A DNA stretch of 64,000 nt from JAGNRR01 sp965230665. GTDB taxonomy: Bacteria > Bacteroidota > Bacteroidia > Chitinophagales > Chitinophagaceae. A model generated the notes under the pieces. The model saw only the letters and a program-made list of their open reading frames with translations, did no database searches and was not told the origin of the DNA. The first letter of the stretch is position 1; each line of letters starts with the position of its first letter. The translations under genes and the position numbers were made by a program. This document shows positions 17,668 to 26,096 of the stretch, in pieces. The DNA lies in the NCBI GenBank assembly GCA_965230665.1, contig CBDDLM010000004.1:3320016-3384015 (forward strand). The letters are read 5' to 3'.

Positions 17668-18276
17668 TTATTTTAATTTCAAATACTTTTTTAAGGCACG
17701 AGCATTTTTTTTGTTGTAAGAAATATAATAACGTACCCCTCCAATACGTACAGGTTCTAAAACATAATTATCAGCTCCTAGTTGCAAATAAACTCTTAGC
17801 CCAACATCCGATTGAAAATCGAAGCGACCGGTATGAGAAGGTTTATTCGGATCTTGTCCTTTAAACGTATAAACCCTTGTTCTTTTTTGAGTTTCCCAAG
17901 GAATCGTTTCAGAATTTTTCAGAACAAACATTCTGCATTCAATATTATCACCTACATAAACTGGAAATGTCAATTCAAACGACTTTGACTTTTCTTTGAA
18001 ATTTTGCTCCAAAGCTTGCTGCAATTTGGCGTCATCTGTTTGAAAAAATCTAAAGTCCTGTGAATACTGTTCTAGCTTTTTCTTAACTGGAACGTTAGCT
18101 TTCTCTACCCAGAGCAAATTATAGTTCCCATCCACACAAGGCTCGGAAACCATTATGTCACTATCTGTTTTTTGTTGATTATTTCTGTTGGAATGATCTA
18201 CTGCCATCTTTTTGCTACCTCCACAAGCAGCACACAGCAAACCAGCCAACAATACAAAAAGGCCAATTCTAGTCAT
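17668..18276 (-). CDS. Lipoprotein of unknown function
   Basis: A 202-residue protein with a lipoprotein signal (LLAGLLCAAC, lipidated Cys near residue 18) and a short polar linker (GGSKKMAVDHSNRNNQQK). The rest is mostly beta-strand, without a motif I recognise. It ends in a basic tail. It is probably anchored in the outer membrane facing the periplasm. It lies on the same strand between the secreted metalloprotease and another exported orphan, so a shared transcript is possible. Confidence 0.72.
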   Translation of the reverse strand: MTRIGLFVLLAGLLCAACGGSKKMAVDHSNRNNQQKTDSDIMVSEPCVDGNYNLLWVEKANVPVKKKLEQYSQDFRFFQTDDAKLQQALEQNFKEKSKSFELTFPVYVGDNIECRMFVLKNSETIPWETQKRTRVYTFKGQDPNKPSHTGRFDFQSDVGLRVYLQLGADNYVLEPVRIGGVRYYISYNKKNARALKKYLKLK

Positions 18277-18328
18277 AGTCTGAACTTAAAAATAAGACCT
18301 AAAGTTGTAATTGTTTACGTCTGTCCGA

Positions 18329-19273
18329 TTATTTAAAGTCTGTAATAATCGTAGAAAACGTTGCACGCTCCCTTTTCTTGCTCACTACATGCCAGTTACC
18401 ATTATAAAGCACTTCATAGGGAACAAGTTTTTCACCCACGGTTCTAAGTTTTACATGCATCTGAACATTAAAGTCATAGAGCAATGTATTATAGCTAAGT
18501 GAGTAATTCCTTCTTACAATCGCTTGGTCTTGTATTCGAATCCATGTATTCAGGTAGTTTATAACATTATTCCTTGTGTATTTTTTCTTTGGTCTTGCCT
18601 TGAAAACATAACACCATTCACCGTTATACAACTCTTTTTTCAAACTGAAATTATATTGTTCTCTTCTGCCTTTTTCAAAAATGCCGACTTTACCTCCAAC
18701 ACCTGGCACTCCAGATATAGATGCACCTGGCTTAAATACGAGTTTTTTGAGCTGATTAATTCTTTTATTTTCCGAGGAGGATAATTTTCCACCTACAATA
18801 TCACTTTCATTGCATCGCTTTTCATCTATCATAAATAATTTATGATAGAATTGCGCCGTGGTGCGCCGTGGTATGTTTTTTCTGGTAAAATAGTTCTTTG
18901 AATATTTTTCATTTGAATTTCGCATGGTTCTACACTGACCGTCGTATACCTGCTTACTAATGCCATTGTAGTAAGAAACTTGTTTCCCTTTTTTATCAAA
19001 AAATTGTACATCATTGTATTGGGTACAACTCACAAGGCTTAGGCTCTTAAACGCTTTATAGAAAGTAGTGTCATTTTGCACGCGATCTATAAAGGCATCT
19101 ACATCAAACCCTTTATTCATATCAGCAATAACAACAGAGCTTAACAGAACGCCTTTGTAAACCTTAGTGGAGTCTTGAGCATAAAGACTTGTAGTTAGTA
19201 CAAACATGAACAATAATAGCGCATTTTTTTTTCGTAGCTTTATGCAAAATTTATTTTTAAATGAAACGTGCAT
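18329..19273 (-). CDS. Exported Bacteroidota family protein of unknown function
   Basis: A 314-residue protein with a long basic N-region followed by a hydrophobic core (ALLLFMFVLTTSLYAQ, cleavage near residue 32). The body (FIDRVQNDTTFYKAFKSL... KRCNESDIVGGKL... KPGASISGVPGVGGK... YNGEWCYVFKARPKK) resembles a family I recall from Bacteroidota genomes, often after a carboxypeptidase-regulatory-like domain that is absent here. No catalytic motif is visible. The only ATG that keeps the whole signal peptide overlaps the divergent aminopeptidase start by 13 bases. A perfect 10-base tandem repeat lies inside at 18853-18872. Confidence 0.68.
   Translation of the reverse strand: MHVSFKNKFCIKLRKKNALLLFMFVLTTSLYAQDSTKVYKGVLLSSVVIADMNKGFDVDAFIDRVQNDTTFYKAFKSLSLVSCTQYNDVQFFDKKGKQVSYYNGISKQVYDGQCRTMRNSNEKYSKNYFTRKNIPRRTTAQFYHKLFMIDEKRCNESDIVGGKLSSSENKRINQLKKLVFKPGASISGVPGVGGKVGIFEKGRREQYNFSLKKELYNGEWCYVFKARPKKKYTRNNVINYLNTWIRIQDQAIVRRNYSLSYNTLLYDFNVQMHVKLRTVGEKLVPYEVLYNGNWHVVSKKRERATFSTIITDFK
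18853..18872. repeat. Perfect 10-bp tandem duplication inside a coding region
   Basis: GCGCCGTGGT occurs twice head to tail. The unit is not a multiple of three, yet the reading frame of the surrounding gene is open across both copies. Confidence 0.8.
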
Positions 19274-21657
19274 TTCTAATTCTCTTATCTTTTGTTTGTA
19301 TTAGTCAATCTTTTGCTGCTAGTATTCTAAGAAGTGATAGTATTGATATTAAACGGACAGTTATCCGTTGCGATATTACTGATTTTGTTACAAAGCAAAT
19401 AAAAGGACATGCTAACATTTTAGTAGAGTCTAAAATTAATGGACAAACACAAGTAGTTTTTGACTTAGAGGGGCTTCAGGTTGATAGCGTATTATGGAAT
19501 GGCAACACCACTAGCTTTAGTCATACAGGTATGTACCTCAATATTACAGCACCAAGCGCTTTTAATCAAAATGATACCGCTATACTGGATATCTATTACA
19601 ATGGAAGTCCAATTCAGGATCCTACATGGGGAGGATATTACTATGTCGGCAATTATAGTTTTCAAATGGGCGTTGGTTTTAATGCTCAACCACATTCAGT
19701 GGGTCGTTTTTGGCATCCTTGTTTTGATAATTTTGTGGAACGAAGCCCCTACGAGTTCTACGTTACCACGGAACCAAATAAAATGGGCGTAACCAATGGT
19801 TTGTTTATAGATTCTTTTTTAAACGCAAATGGTGATATTGTTTGGCATTATAAATTAGACGAGGCGATCCCGAGCTATCTAGCTGCGGTTGCCGTAAGTG
19901 ATTATGTATGGGTAAAAAAGTCTTTAAATGGAAACAACGGAACTACACCAGCATGGATTGCCGCTCCAGCAGTGGATACCAACAAGGTAAACGCCTCCTT
20001 TGCCAATTTACAATCTTCTTTTTCCATGCTCGAAAAGAATTTTGGCACACACTCGTTTCCTAAAGTCGGGTATACGTTAGTTCCCTTTTCAGCGGGTGCT
20101 ATGGAACATGCTACTAACATACACATCGGTACAGCATTTATTGATGGTGGACTGACTTATGAAACATTAATCGCTCACGAATTAGCACACCATTGGTGGG
20201 GTGACTTAGTAACCTGTAGAACAGCTGGTGACATGTGGCTCAACGAAGGTTGGGCAAGCTACTCAGAACATTTACATCAGGAATTTACTTATGGAAATAA
20301 CGCATATCAGGATGCCGTAAGAGCAAACCATTATTCAGTTCTAAATAGCGCTCATGTGCGCGATAATGGTTATAAAGCAATTTCACCTATGGATAGCTTA
20401 CATACATATGGCCCCACAGTCTATAACAAAGGGGCGGATGCAATACATACGCTACGAACCTATCTAGGTGATAGTCTTTTCTTTAATGGGACAACCGCCT
20501 TTTTAAATGCTAATAAGTTTAGAGATATTAGTAGTACAGATCTGCGAGATTTTCTCACAACATATAGTGGCATAAATATGAATGATTACTTTAATGATTG
20601 GATTTTCCAATCAGGGTTCCCACACTTCTCTATTGATTCATCTAATGTAATTAATAATGGGGGCACTTATGAGACCTCTGTATTTATTCGACATAGAAAG
20701 CACCAAGCACCAAACTATTATAATAATGTTCCACTTACGGTAGGTTTTTATGATGCTCAATTTAATCGACAAGTTTATCGATTGAATTTTACAGGTCGTT
20801 GTATGGAGTTAAAAGTAAATCTTGGCTTTAAACCTGAAATGATTGTTATCGATCCTGAAGAAAAAGTATCCGATGCTCTTACAGAAAATGAAGAAGTAAT
20901 ATCGGCTACGGGTTTAAAACTATTTAATGAAAGCAAAGTAAGAGTTTGGATAAAAAACATTAAAAATACTTCAGATTCTAGCTTGATTCGAGTGGAACAT
21001 AATTGGATAGCTCCCGACCGTTTTACCATGCCTCCGAGTAACGGATTTGTATTAAATGACAAACGTTATTGGACTGTACACGGAATAAACTTAGATAATA
21101 TGGAAGGCTTAATACAGTTCTTCTACGATGGAACCTCTAATGACAACTATATTGATAGTAGTTGGTTACAAAATTCAGAAGATAGTATCAGGCTATTTTA
21201 TAGAGCAGATGCTGGTCAGAATTGGACACTTGCTAATGATAGTCTAAGAGCATTTAGTTTAACGGATAAAAGAGGTAGTGTTTATCTTAAAGGGATCAAA
21301 GCAGGAGAATATTGCTTTGGAATTCAAAGAAGTAATTATTCCGATCCTTTAACAAGTGATCTCGCTACAGGTCCTTGTGGATTGGCCACAAACCTTTCTG
21401 AAGCACAAAAACCTAAAAACCAATTTAGTATTTATCCAAACCCTACTCAGTCTTATGTTATTATTTCATCGGATAAATACTTCGAAGGACAACTAAAATT
21501 GTTAGATGTTAATGGCAAATTGATCCTAAACCGTAATATTGAACTGAACGATCACTTAAGAAAAATTCAATTACCTGACCTTGTTCAAGGGGTCTATTTG
21601 TTGAATCTTTCGAATGCAAACACCACATTCAGTAAAAAAATAGTTGTTAAACGCTAA
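19261..21657 (+). CDS. Secreted M1-family aminopeptidase with T9SS sorting domain
   Basis: A 798-residue exported protein with a signal peptide (1-20). The gluzincin site is complete: HELAH at 306-310 and the third ligand E329 (HExxH-x18-E). The substrate motif reads GAMEH at 279-283 where most M1 enzymes have GAMEN. The catalytic domain spans about residues 30-460. A beta-rich middle region and a type A T9SS sorting domain (IYPNPTQSYVIIS to KKIVVKR) follow. It should remove N-terminal residues from peptides outside the cell, complementing the secreted metalloprotease encoded nearby on the other strand. Confidence 0.92.
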   Translation: MKRAFLILLSFVCISQSFAASILRSDSIDIKRTVIRCDITDFVTKQIKGHANILVESKINGQTQVVFDLEGLQVDSVLWNGNTTSFSHTGMYLNITAPSAFNQNDTAILDIYYNGSPIQDPTWGGYYYVGNYSFQMGVGFNAQPHSVGRFWHPCFDNFVERSPYEFYVTTEPNKMGVTNGLFIDSFLNANGDIVWHYKLDEAIPSYLAAVAVSDYVWVKKSLNGNNGTTPAWIAAPAVDTNKVNASFANLQSSFSMLEKNFGTHSFPKVGYTLVPFSAGAMEHATNIHIGTAFIDGGLTYETLIAHELAHHWWGDLVTCRTAGDMWLNEGWASYSEHLHQEFTYGNNAYQDAVRANHYSVLNSAHVRDNGYKAISPMDSLHTYGPTVYNKGADAIHTLRTYLGDSLFFNGTTAFLNANKFRDISSTDLRDFLTTYSGINMNDYFNDWIFQSGFPHFSIDSSNVINNGGTYETSVFIRHRKHQAPNYYNNVPLTVGFYDAQFNRQVYRLNFTGRCMELKVNLGFKPEMIVIDPEEKVSDALTENEEVISATGLKLFNESKVRVWIKNIKNTSDSSLIRVEHNWIAPDRFTMPPSNGFVLNDKRYWTVHGINLDNMEGLIQFFYDGTSNDNYIDSSWLQNSEDSIRLFYRADAGQNWTLANDSLRAFSLTDKRGSVYLKGIKAGEYCFGIQRSNYSDPLTSDLATGPCGLATNLSEAQKPKNQFSIYPNPTQSYVIISSDKYFEGQLKLLDVNGKLILNRNIELNDHLRKIQLPDLVQGVYLLNLSNANTTFSKKIVVKR

Positions 21658-21699
21658 TATATATAGGGTTACCTCTTTCTTCGATTTCTTCTAATATTC

Positions 21700-21735
21700 T
21701 TGCTCTGAATCCCTATACATAGGAGTTCAGAGCAA
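21700..21735. repeat. Perfect 10-bp inverted repeat forming a hairpin
   Basis: TTGCTCTGAA (21700-21709) and TTCAGAGCAA (21726-21735) are exact reverse complements, and the 16-base middle (with TAT/ATA) can extend the stem. There is no T-run after it, so it is not a standard terminator. It sits 42 bases after the aminopeptidase stop and about 120 bases before the next gene. Confidence 0.65.
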
Positions 21736-21856
21736 TATTCGCTCTTAAACCTATACTCGAACCATCTTATTGTTAATCGTTAATAAGTGTTTATGTTAGT
21801 ATCTAAATAATAAACTAACTTTAAACCTATAAGTCTTAGTTGCAAAACAGAGAGGT

Positions 21857-22483
21857 ATGAAACATTTAATATCAATACTGGTTTTATTGCTGTTAGTAAT
21901 TTCGGTAAATGGGCAACGTCTGTTTTCTGAAGGCGTTATTACTTACAATGTGCATATGGATGGAGGCAAAAAAGTAATTGGCAAATATATTGTCTATGTA
22001 AAAGGCAGCTATATTAAGCGTGTCTTGAAGTTACAGAATGGGTATGAAAATAACACAATTTATAACGGTAAGGAAGGCACATCTGCTACACTAAAAGAAA
22101 GTCAAGGGGTCCGCTATGCACTTATGCTTACAAAAGACGAAGTAGAAGCTGCGAATAAGAAATTTGCTGGGGCTACTTATAATTTCAAGAAGAATAAAGA
22201 GACAATTGCTGGCTACAAAGCGGTTCGAGGAACAGTAAAGTATAAGAATGGAAAAACCGCCCAAATTGCCATAACTCATGATTTAAGAGCCGAAGACTTC
22301 CACTTGCTTACAATGTTCCCAAACTTGAATGGTATTCCTTTAGAATACAGCATGGATAATGGCACTTCTAGTATGCAATTTATTGCAGAAAGGGTTGATA
22401 TAAGAAACGTAGGTTCTGAAGAGTTTGTAATTCCTAAGGATTATAAGATTGTAACAAAAAAAGAGTTGGAAGGCCAACGATAA
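21857..22483 (+). CDS. Exported protein of unknown function (DUF4412-like beta-rich)
   Basis: A 208-residue protein with a signal peptide (1-19, VISVNGQ). The body is a series of beta-strands (EGVITYNVHMDGGKK, GKYIVYVKGSYIKRVL, NNTIYNGKEG, TIAGYKAVRGTVKYKNGKTAQIAITHDL), resembling the lipocalin-like DUF4412/GLPGLI type periplasmic proteins of Bacteroidota. No catalytic or metal-binding motif is apparent. The 199-base upstream gap holds a strong hairpin (21700-21735) and two copies of TTAAACCTATA, so the gene probably has its own regulated promoter. Confidence 0.65.
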   Translation: MKHLISILVLLLLVISVNGQRLFSEGVITYNVHMDGGKKVIGKYIVYVKGSYIKRVLKLQNGYENNTIYNGKEGTSATLKESQGVRYALMLTKDEVEAANKKFAGATYNFKKNKETIAGYKAVRGTVKYKNGKTAQIAITHDLRAEDFHLLTMFPNLNGIPLEYSMDNGTSSMQFIAERVDIRNVGSEEFVIPKDYKIVTKKELEGQR

Positions 22484-22489
22484 GCACCT

Positions 22490-22497
22490 TATTTTCG
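22490..22497 (+). promoter_or_regulatory. Variant -7 box TATTTTCG before pth
   Basis: TATTTTCGCG differs from TAnnTTTG only at the third T and lies 4 bases before the GTG start of pth. The same ten bases precede pdhA at 34931, which supports a real element. Confidence 0.45.
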
Positions 22498-22501
22498 CGA
22501 G

Positions 22502-23110
22502 GTGAAATTTCTAATAGTTGGTCTTGGTAACATTGGAGGTGAGTATAATGATACACGTCATAATATTGGTTTCGATATTTTAGATCTGTTCGCCATAAAA
22601 CATGATGCTAAATTCACTACAGAAAAACTAGGTGATGTATGTACGTTAAAATTTAAAGGACGTACTTTAATATTGCTTAAACCTAGTACGTTTATGAATT
22701 TAAGCGGTAAAGCAGTACATTATTGGTTGCAGAAAGAGAAAATCCCTATTGAGCGGCTCCTTATTATTACAGACGATATTGCCTTTCCATTAGAAACACA
22801 AAAAATAAAAAAAAGTGGAAGTGCTGGTGGACATAATGGGCTAAAAAGTGTTGAAGAAAGTTTAGGATCTCAACAATATGCTCGATTGCGCTTTGGTGTT
22901 GGGAATAATTTTGGTAGAGGTCGTCAAGTAGAATACGTTTTGGGCAAATGGAATGATAAAGAAATTCCGTTTATTCAAAAGAAAGTTACACAAAGTATTG
23001 AGATTATTGAACACTTTGTAACAATAGGCTTAGAAAGAACAATGAACTACTTCAATAATAAGAAGACTAAGTTAGAAGATGATAATCAAGAAAATAAAAC
23101 AGATAAATAA
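22502..23110 (+). CDS. pth: Peptidyl-tRNA hydrolase
   Basis: The GTG at 22502 is the natural start because the family begins with the strand KFLIVGLGNIGGEYNDTRHNIGF. The catalytic His is in DTRHN; Asn-containing TFMNLSG, the catalytic Asp in ITDDIAFP, and GSAGGHNGLKS are all in place. The enzyme frees tRNA from peptidyl-tRNA dropped by ribosomes. The 202-residue protein is slightly longer than E. coli Pth through a charged C-terminal tail (KKTKLEDDNQENKTDK). It is followed after 14 bases by the FAH-family gene. Confidence 0.95.
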   Translation: MKFLIVGLGNIGGEYNDTRHNIGFDILDLFAIKHDAKFTTEKLGDVCTLKFKGRTLILLKPSTFMNLSGKAVHYWLQKEKIPIERLLIITDDIAFPLETQKIKKSGSAGGHNGLKSVEESLGSQQYARLRFGVGNNFGRGRQVEYVLGKWNDKEIPFIQKKVTQSIEIIEHFVTIGLERTMNYFNNKKTKLEDDNQENKTDK

Positions 23111-23124
23111 TAAGAACTAAGAAA

Positions 23125-23739
23125 ATGAAAATCATCTGTATCGGCCGAAATTATGTAGCACATGCTCAAGAACTAGGGAATGACGTTCCTCAGGAGCCTG
23201 TGGTATTTTTCAAACCTCAAACCGCTTTGTTGAAAGATAAAAAAGATTTTTACTACCCTGGTTTCTCAGAAGATATCCATTATGAAGGAGAATTGGTTTA
23301 TAGAATTTGCAATAATGGTAAACATATCAAAAGAAAATTTACTAGAGACTTTTATAAAGAAGTTACCGTAGGTATAGACTTCACAGCCAGAGACATTCAA
23401 ACGCAATTAAAAACCAAAGGTCTTCCTTGGGAGAAGGCAAAAGCATTTGACCAAAGCGCTGTCGTGGGAAATTTTGTTCCCATCGAGCAAGTTGCAGATG
23501 TTGAAGGACACCTTAAATACACCTTGGACAAAAATAACGAAACGGTTCAAAATGGTGACACTAGGTTCATGATGAATAATATAGATGATATCATTGTATA
23601 TGTATCTCAATTCTTCACCCTAAACATTGGTGATTTTATTTTTACTGGCACCCCCGCCGGAGTAGGGTCGATTAAAATTGGGGATACCTTTTTAGGCAAA
23701 CTAGGTGATCATGAAGTCATGAAATGTTCAATTAAGTAA
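23125..23739 (+). CDS. Fumarylacetoacetate hydrolase-family protein (acylpyruvase-like)
   Basis: A 204-residue minimal FAH domain. KIICIGRNYVAHAQELGN opens the fold; the metal ligands are expected in DIHYEGELVYRI (E, E) and VGIDFTARDIQ (D); FIFTGTPAGVGSIKIGD closes the active site. Proteins of this size cleave C-C bonds of small acylpyruvates or decarboxylate oxaloacetate (FAHD1/YcgM type). Which one applies here cannot be read directly. It is likely cotranscribed with pth. Confidence 0.88.
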   Translation: MKIICIGRNYVAHAQELGNDVPQEPVVFFKPQTALLKDKKDFYYPGFSEDIHYEGELVYRICNNGKHIKRKFTRDFYKEVTVGIDFTARDIQTQLKTKGLPWEKAKAFDQSAVVGNFVPIEQVADVEGHLKYTLDKNNETVQNGDTRFMMNNIDDIIVYVSQFFTLNIGDFIFTGTPAGVGSIKIGDTFLGKLGDHEVMKCSIK

Positions 23740-23859
23740 GGGGATCGTTTTATTCATTTATCATTCTTATTTTCGGATCGTGATCATTTAGTATGACTCA
23801 ATAATCCAGTTTTCAACAAATTTTAATAACTTAAACGAAGGGCTTCAGTAGTAAACCGC

Positions 23860-23868
23860 TACTTTTGC
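23860..23868 (+). promoter_or_regulatory. -7 box TACTTTTGC
   Basis: A consensus TAnnTTTGC lies 17 bases before the ATG at 23886. It overlaps a possible upstream TTG start at 23865, which argues that the ATG is the real start. Confidence 0.55.
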
Positions 23869-23885
23869 CTGCAAATTTTATAAAG

Positions 23886-25412
23886 ATGCAAGCACTTCTT
23901 AAAAAGCTCAATTTAAAGAAAGTAAATAGCGGTACCTCTACGGGTAAAAAATGGTATAATGCTAAACACGAAATTTTGGATAGCTACTCCCCTACAAATG
24001 GCAAATTAATTGCCTCTGCTTACTCCACACGCAAAGTAGATTATGATAGAATCATGGAAACTGCACAAAAAGGTTTTCAAGAATGGAGATCATGGCCTGC
24101 TCCTAAGCGAGGTGAAGTAGTGCGCCAACTTGGTGAAAAACTAAGAGAAAACAAAGCTGCCCTAGGCAAGCTTGTAAGCTATGAAATGGGAAAAAGCTAT
24201 CAGGAAGGACTTGGTGAAGTGCAGGAGATGATTGACATCTGTGATTTTGCTGTAGGCTTAAGCCGTCAGCTACACGGATTAACTATGCATAGTGAACGTC
24301 CAGGTCATAGAATGTATGAACAGTATCACCCGTTGGGAATTGTAGGGATTATTTCTGCCTTTAACTTCCCTGTAGCTGTATGGTGCTGGAATACTGCTTT
24401 AGCTTGGGTTTGTGGAGATGTTTGTGTTTGGAAACCATCTGAAAAAACCCCACTTACTGCAATAGCTTGTCAATTATTGACCCAAGAAGTATTTAAGAAA
24501 AATGGAGTGCCGGAAGGTGTAAGTTGTTTAATTAATGGAGGCAGAGAAGTTGGAGAATGGTTGAGCAACGATAAACGTATTCCCTTAGTTTCAGCTACAG
24601 GAAGTACTCGAATGGGTAAAGCCGTAGGAGCCGCTGTAGGAGCTCGTTTAGGAAAAAGTTTATTAGAGTTGGGAGGTAATAACGCCATTATCATTACCGA
24701 AAATGCAGATCTGGATATGACAGTTGTTGGTGCTGTGTTTGGTGCCGTTGGAACAGGTGGTCAGCGTTGTACTTCTACCCGCAGATTGATCATTCATGAA
24801 AAAGTTTATAATAAAGTAAAAAATGCATTGGTTGGTGCCTATAAACAAATAAAAATTGGTGATCCTTTAGATGAAAAGCACCATATGGGACCATTAATTG
24901 ACCAAGACGCCGTTCAACAATACTTAAACTCAATAGAGCAGGCTAAAGAGCAAGGTGGTAAGGTACTCGTAGAAGGTGGCGTTTTAAAGGGTAAAAAGTT
25001 TGCAGGTGGTTGTTATGTAAAACCTTGTATTATAGAAGCAAAGAATGAGATGGAAATTGTGCAGCACGAAACCTTTGCTCCTATTTTGTATATTATGAAG
25101 TATAAGACTTTAGATGAGGCCATCGAAATGCAAAATGGTGTTCCACAAGGACTTTCTTCTGCAATAATGACAAATAATCTTCGTCAAGCGGAGCGTTTCT
25201 TATCATGTGCTGGTAGCGACTGTGGTATAGCCAATGTGAATATTGGAACAAGTGGTGCTGAAATTGGAGGTGCTTTTGGTGGTGAGAAAGAAACAGGAGG
25301 AGGACGTGAAAGTGGTAGTGATGCCTGGAAAGTTTATATGCGCCGTCAAACAAATACGATAAACTACACTACAGAACTTCCACTAGCACAAGGAATTAAA
25401 TTCGAATTTTAA
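23886..25412 (+). CDS. Aldehyde dehydrogenase, ALDH7A1-like (aminoadipate-semialdehyde type)
   Basis: About 508 residues from the ATG at 23886. There is NAD binding (NFPVAVWCWNTALAWVCGDVCVWKPSEKTPLT, SATGSTRMG), catalytic Glu in LLELGGNNA and catalytic Cys in GTGGQRCTSTRR. The motif ELGGNNAIII and the C-terminal GAFGGEKETGGGRESGSDAWK are typical of the ALDH7/antiquitin group, which oxidises alpha-aminoadipate semialdehyde in lysine catabolism. No other lysine pathway genes are in view, so the substrate rests on family resemblance. A strong terminator follows. Confidence 0.9.
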   Translation: MQALLKKLNLKKVNSGTSTGKKWYNAKHEILDSYSPTNGKLIASAYSTRKVDYDRIMETAQKGFQEWRSWPAPKRGEVVRQLGEKLRENKAALGKLVSYEMGKSYQEGLGEVQEMIDICDFAVGLSRQLHGLTMHSERPGHRMYEQYHPLGIVGIISAFNFPVAVWCWNTALAWVCGDVCVWKPSEKTPLTAIACQLLTQEVFKKNGVPEGVSCLINGGREVGEWLSNDKRIPLVSATGSTRMGKAVGAAVGARLGKSLLELGGNNAIIITENADLDMTVVGAVFGAVGTGGQRCTSTRRLIIHEKVYNKVKNALVGAYKQIKIGDPLDEKHHMGPLIDQDAVQQYLNSIEQAKEQGGKVLVEGGVLKGKKFAGGCYVKPCIIEAKNEMEIVQHETFAPILYIMKYKTLDEAIEMQNGVPQGLSSAIMTNNLRQAERFLSCAGSDCGIANVNIGTSGAEIGGAFGGEKETGGGRESGSDAWKVYMRRQTNTINYTTELPLAQGIKFEF

Positions 25413-25434
25413 GAACAATTTCAACTAATTTTGT

Positions 25435-25479
25435 AGCCTTTGAAGTATTTGTATAATCAAATACTTCAAAGGCTTTTTT
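25435..25479 (+). terminator. Strong rho-independent terminator after the ALDH gene
   Basis: AGCCTTTGAAGTATTTG and CAAATACTTCAAAGGCT are exact complements around a TATAAT loop, followed by T6. It ends only 12 bases before the redoxin ATG. A TAATTTTG sequence at 25426-25433 could be a -7 box for the redoxin gene, in which case part of the hairpin would lie in its leader. Confidence 0.9.
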
Positions 25480-25490
25480 AATAAAACACT

Positions 25491-26042
25491 ATGGCATTAA
25501 CCCCTTCGCAAAAAATTGAACTTGGTAGTAAAGCACCTTCTTTTACTTTATTAGATACAGTTAGTGGATCAAATTTGTCTTTAGACAGTTTAAAAGGAGA
25601 ACATGGTACGGTTATCATGTTTATCTGTAATCACTGCCCTTTTGTGATTCATGTAAACCCAACTATTGCTAAACTGGCAAAAGAATACCCAACAAAGGGT
25701 ATTCAGTTTATTGCAATAAGTAGTAATAATATTGAAACACATCCTCAAGACGCACCAGAACTCATGACCTTAGTCGCTGAAGAAGCAGACTACTCCTTCC
25801 CCTATCTTTACGATGAGACACAGGATGTAGCAAAGGCTTATGGCGCCGAATGCACCCCAGATATATACCTTTATGATTCAGATTTGAAGCTTTATTACCA
25901 TGGACAACTAGATAGTTCTAGACCAGGTAATGGTATTCTGAGCGATGGAAACGATCTGGTACTCGCTATGAACAATATGCTTGTTGGCAAACCTACTACA
26001 GATCAAAAACCAAGCATTGGTTGCAATATCAAATGGAAATAA
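25491..26042 (+). CDS. Thioredoxin-fold redoxin (AhpC/TSA-like)
   Basis: A 183-residue protein starting after the upstream terminator. The thioredoxin fold has a C-N-H-C active site in FICNHCPFVIHVNP, then FIAISSNNIETHPQD and a cis-Pro-type TPDIYLY. This CNHCP subgroup is common in bacteria and is annotated as thioredoxin-family or redoxin-domain protein. No signal peptide is seen, so it is cytoplasmic, with a likely role in peroxide or disulfide reduction. It converges on the large T9SS gene, with a bidirectional hairpin between them. Confidence 0.88.
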   Translation: MALTPSQKIELGSKAPSFTLLDTVSGSNLSLDSLKGEHGTVIMFICNHCPFVIHVNPTIAKLAKEYPTKGIQFIAISSNNIETHPQDAPELMTLVAEEADYSFPYLYDETQDVAKAYGAECTPDIYLYDSDLKLYYHGQLDSSRPGNGILSDGNDLVLAMNNMLVGKPTTDQKPSIGCNIKWK

Positions 26043-26072
26043 AAAGGGTAACAAAATTTTGCTACCCTTTAC
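26041..26072 (-). terminator. Hairpin between convergent genes
   Basis: AAAGGGTA-a-CAAAATTTTG-c-TACCCTTT forms a long stem. On the minus strand it is followed by TTTTTATTT, making it a terminator for the large T9SS gene. On the plus strand the T-run is weak. Confidence 0.75.
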
Positions 26073-26096
26073 TATTTACTAATTAATTCTTCTTTA

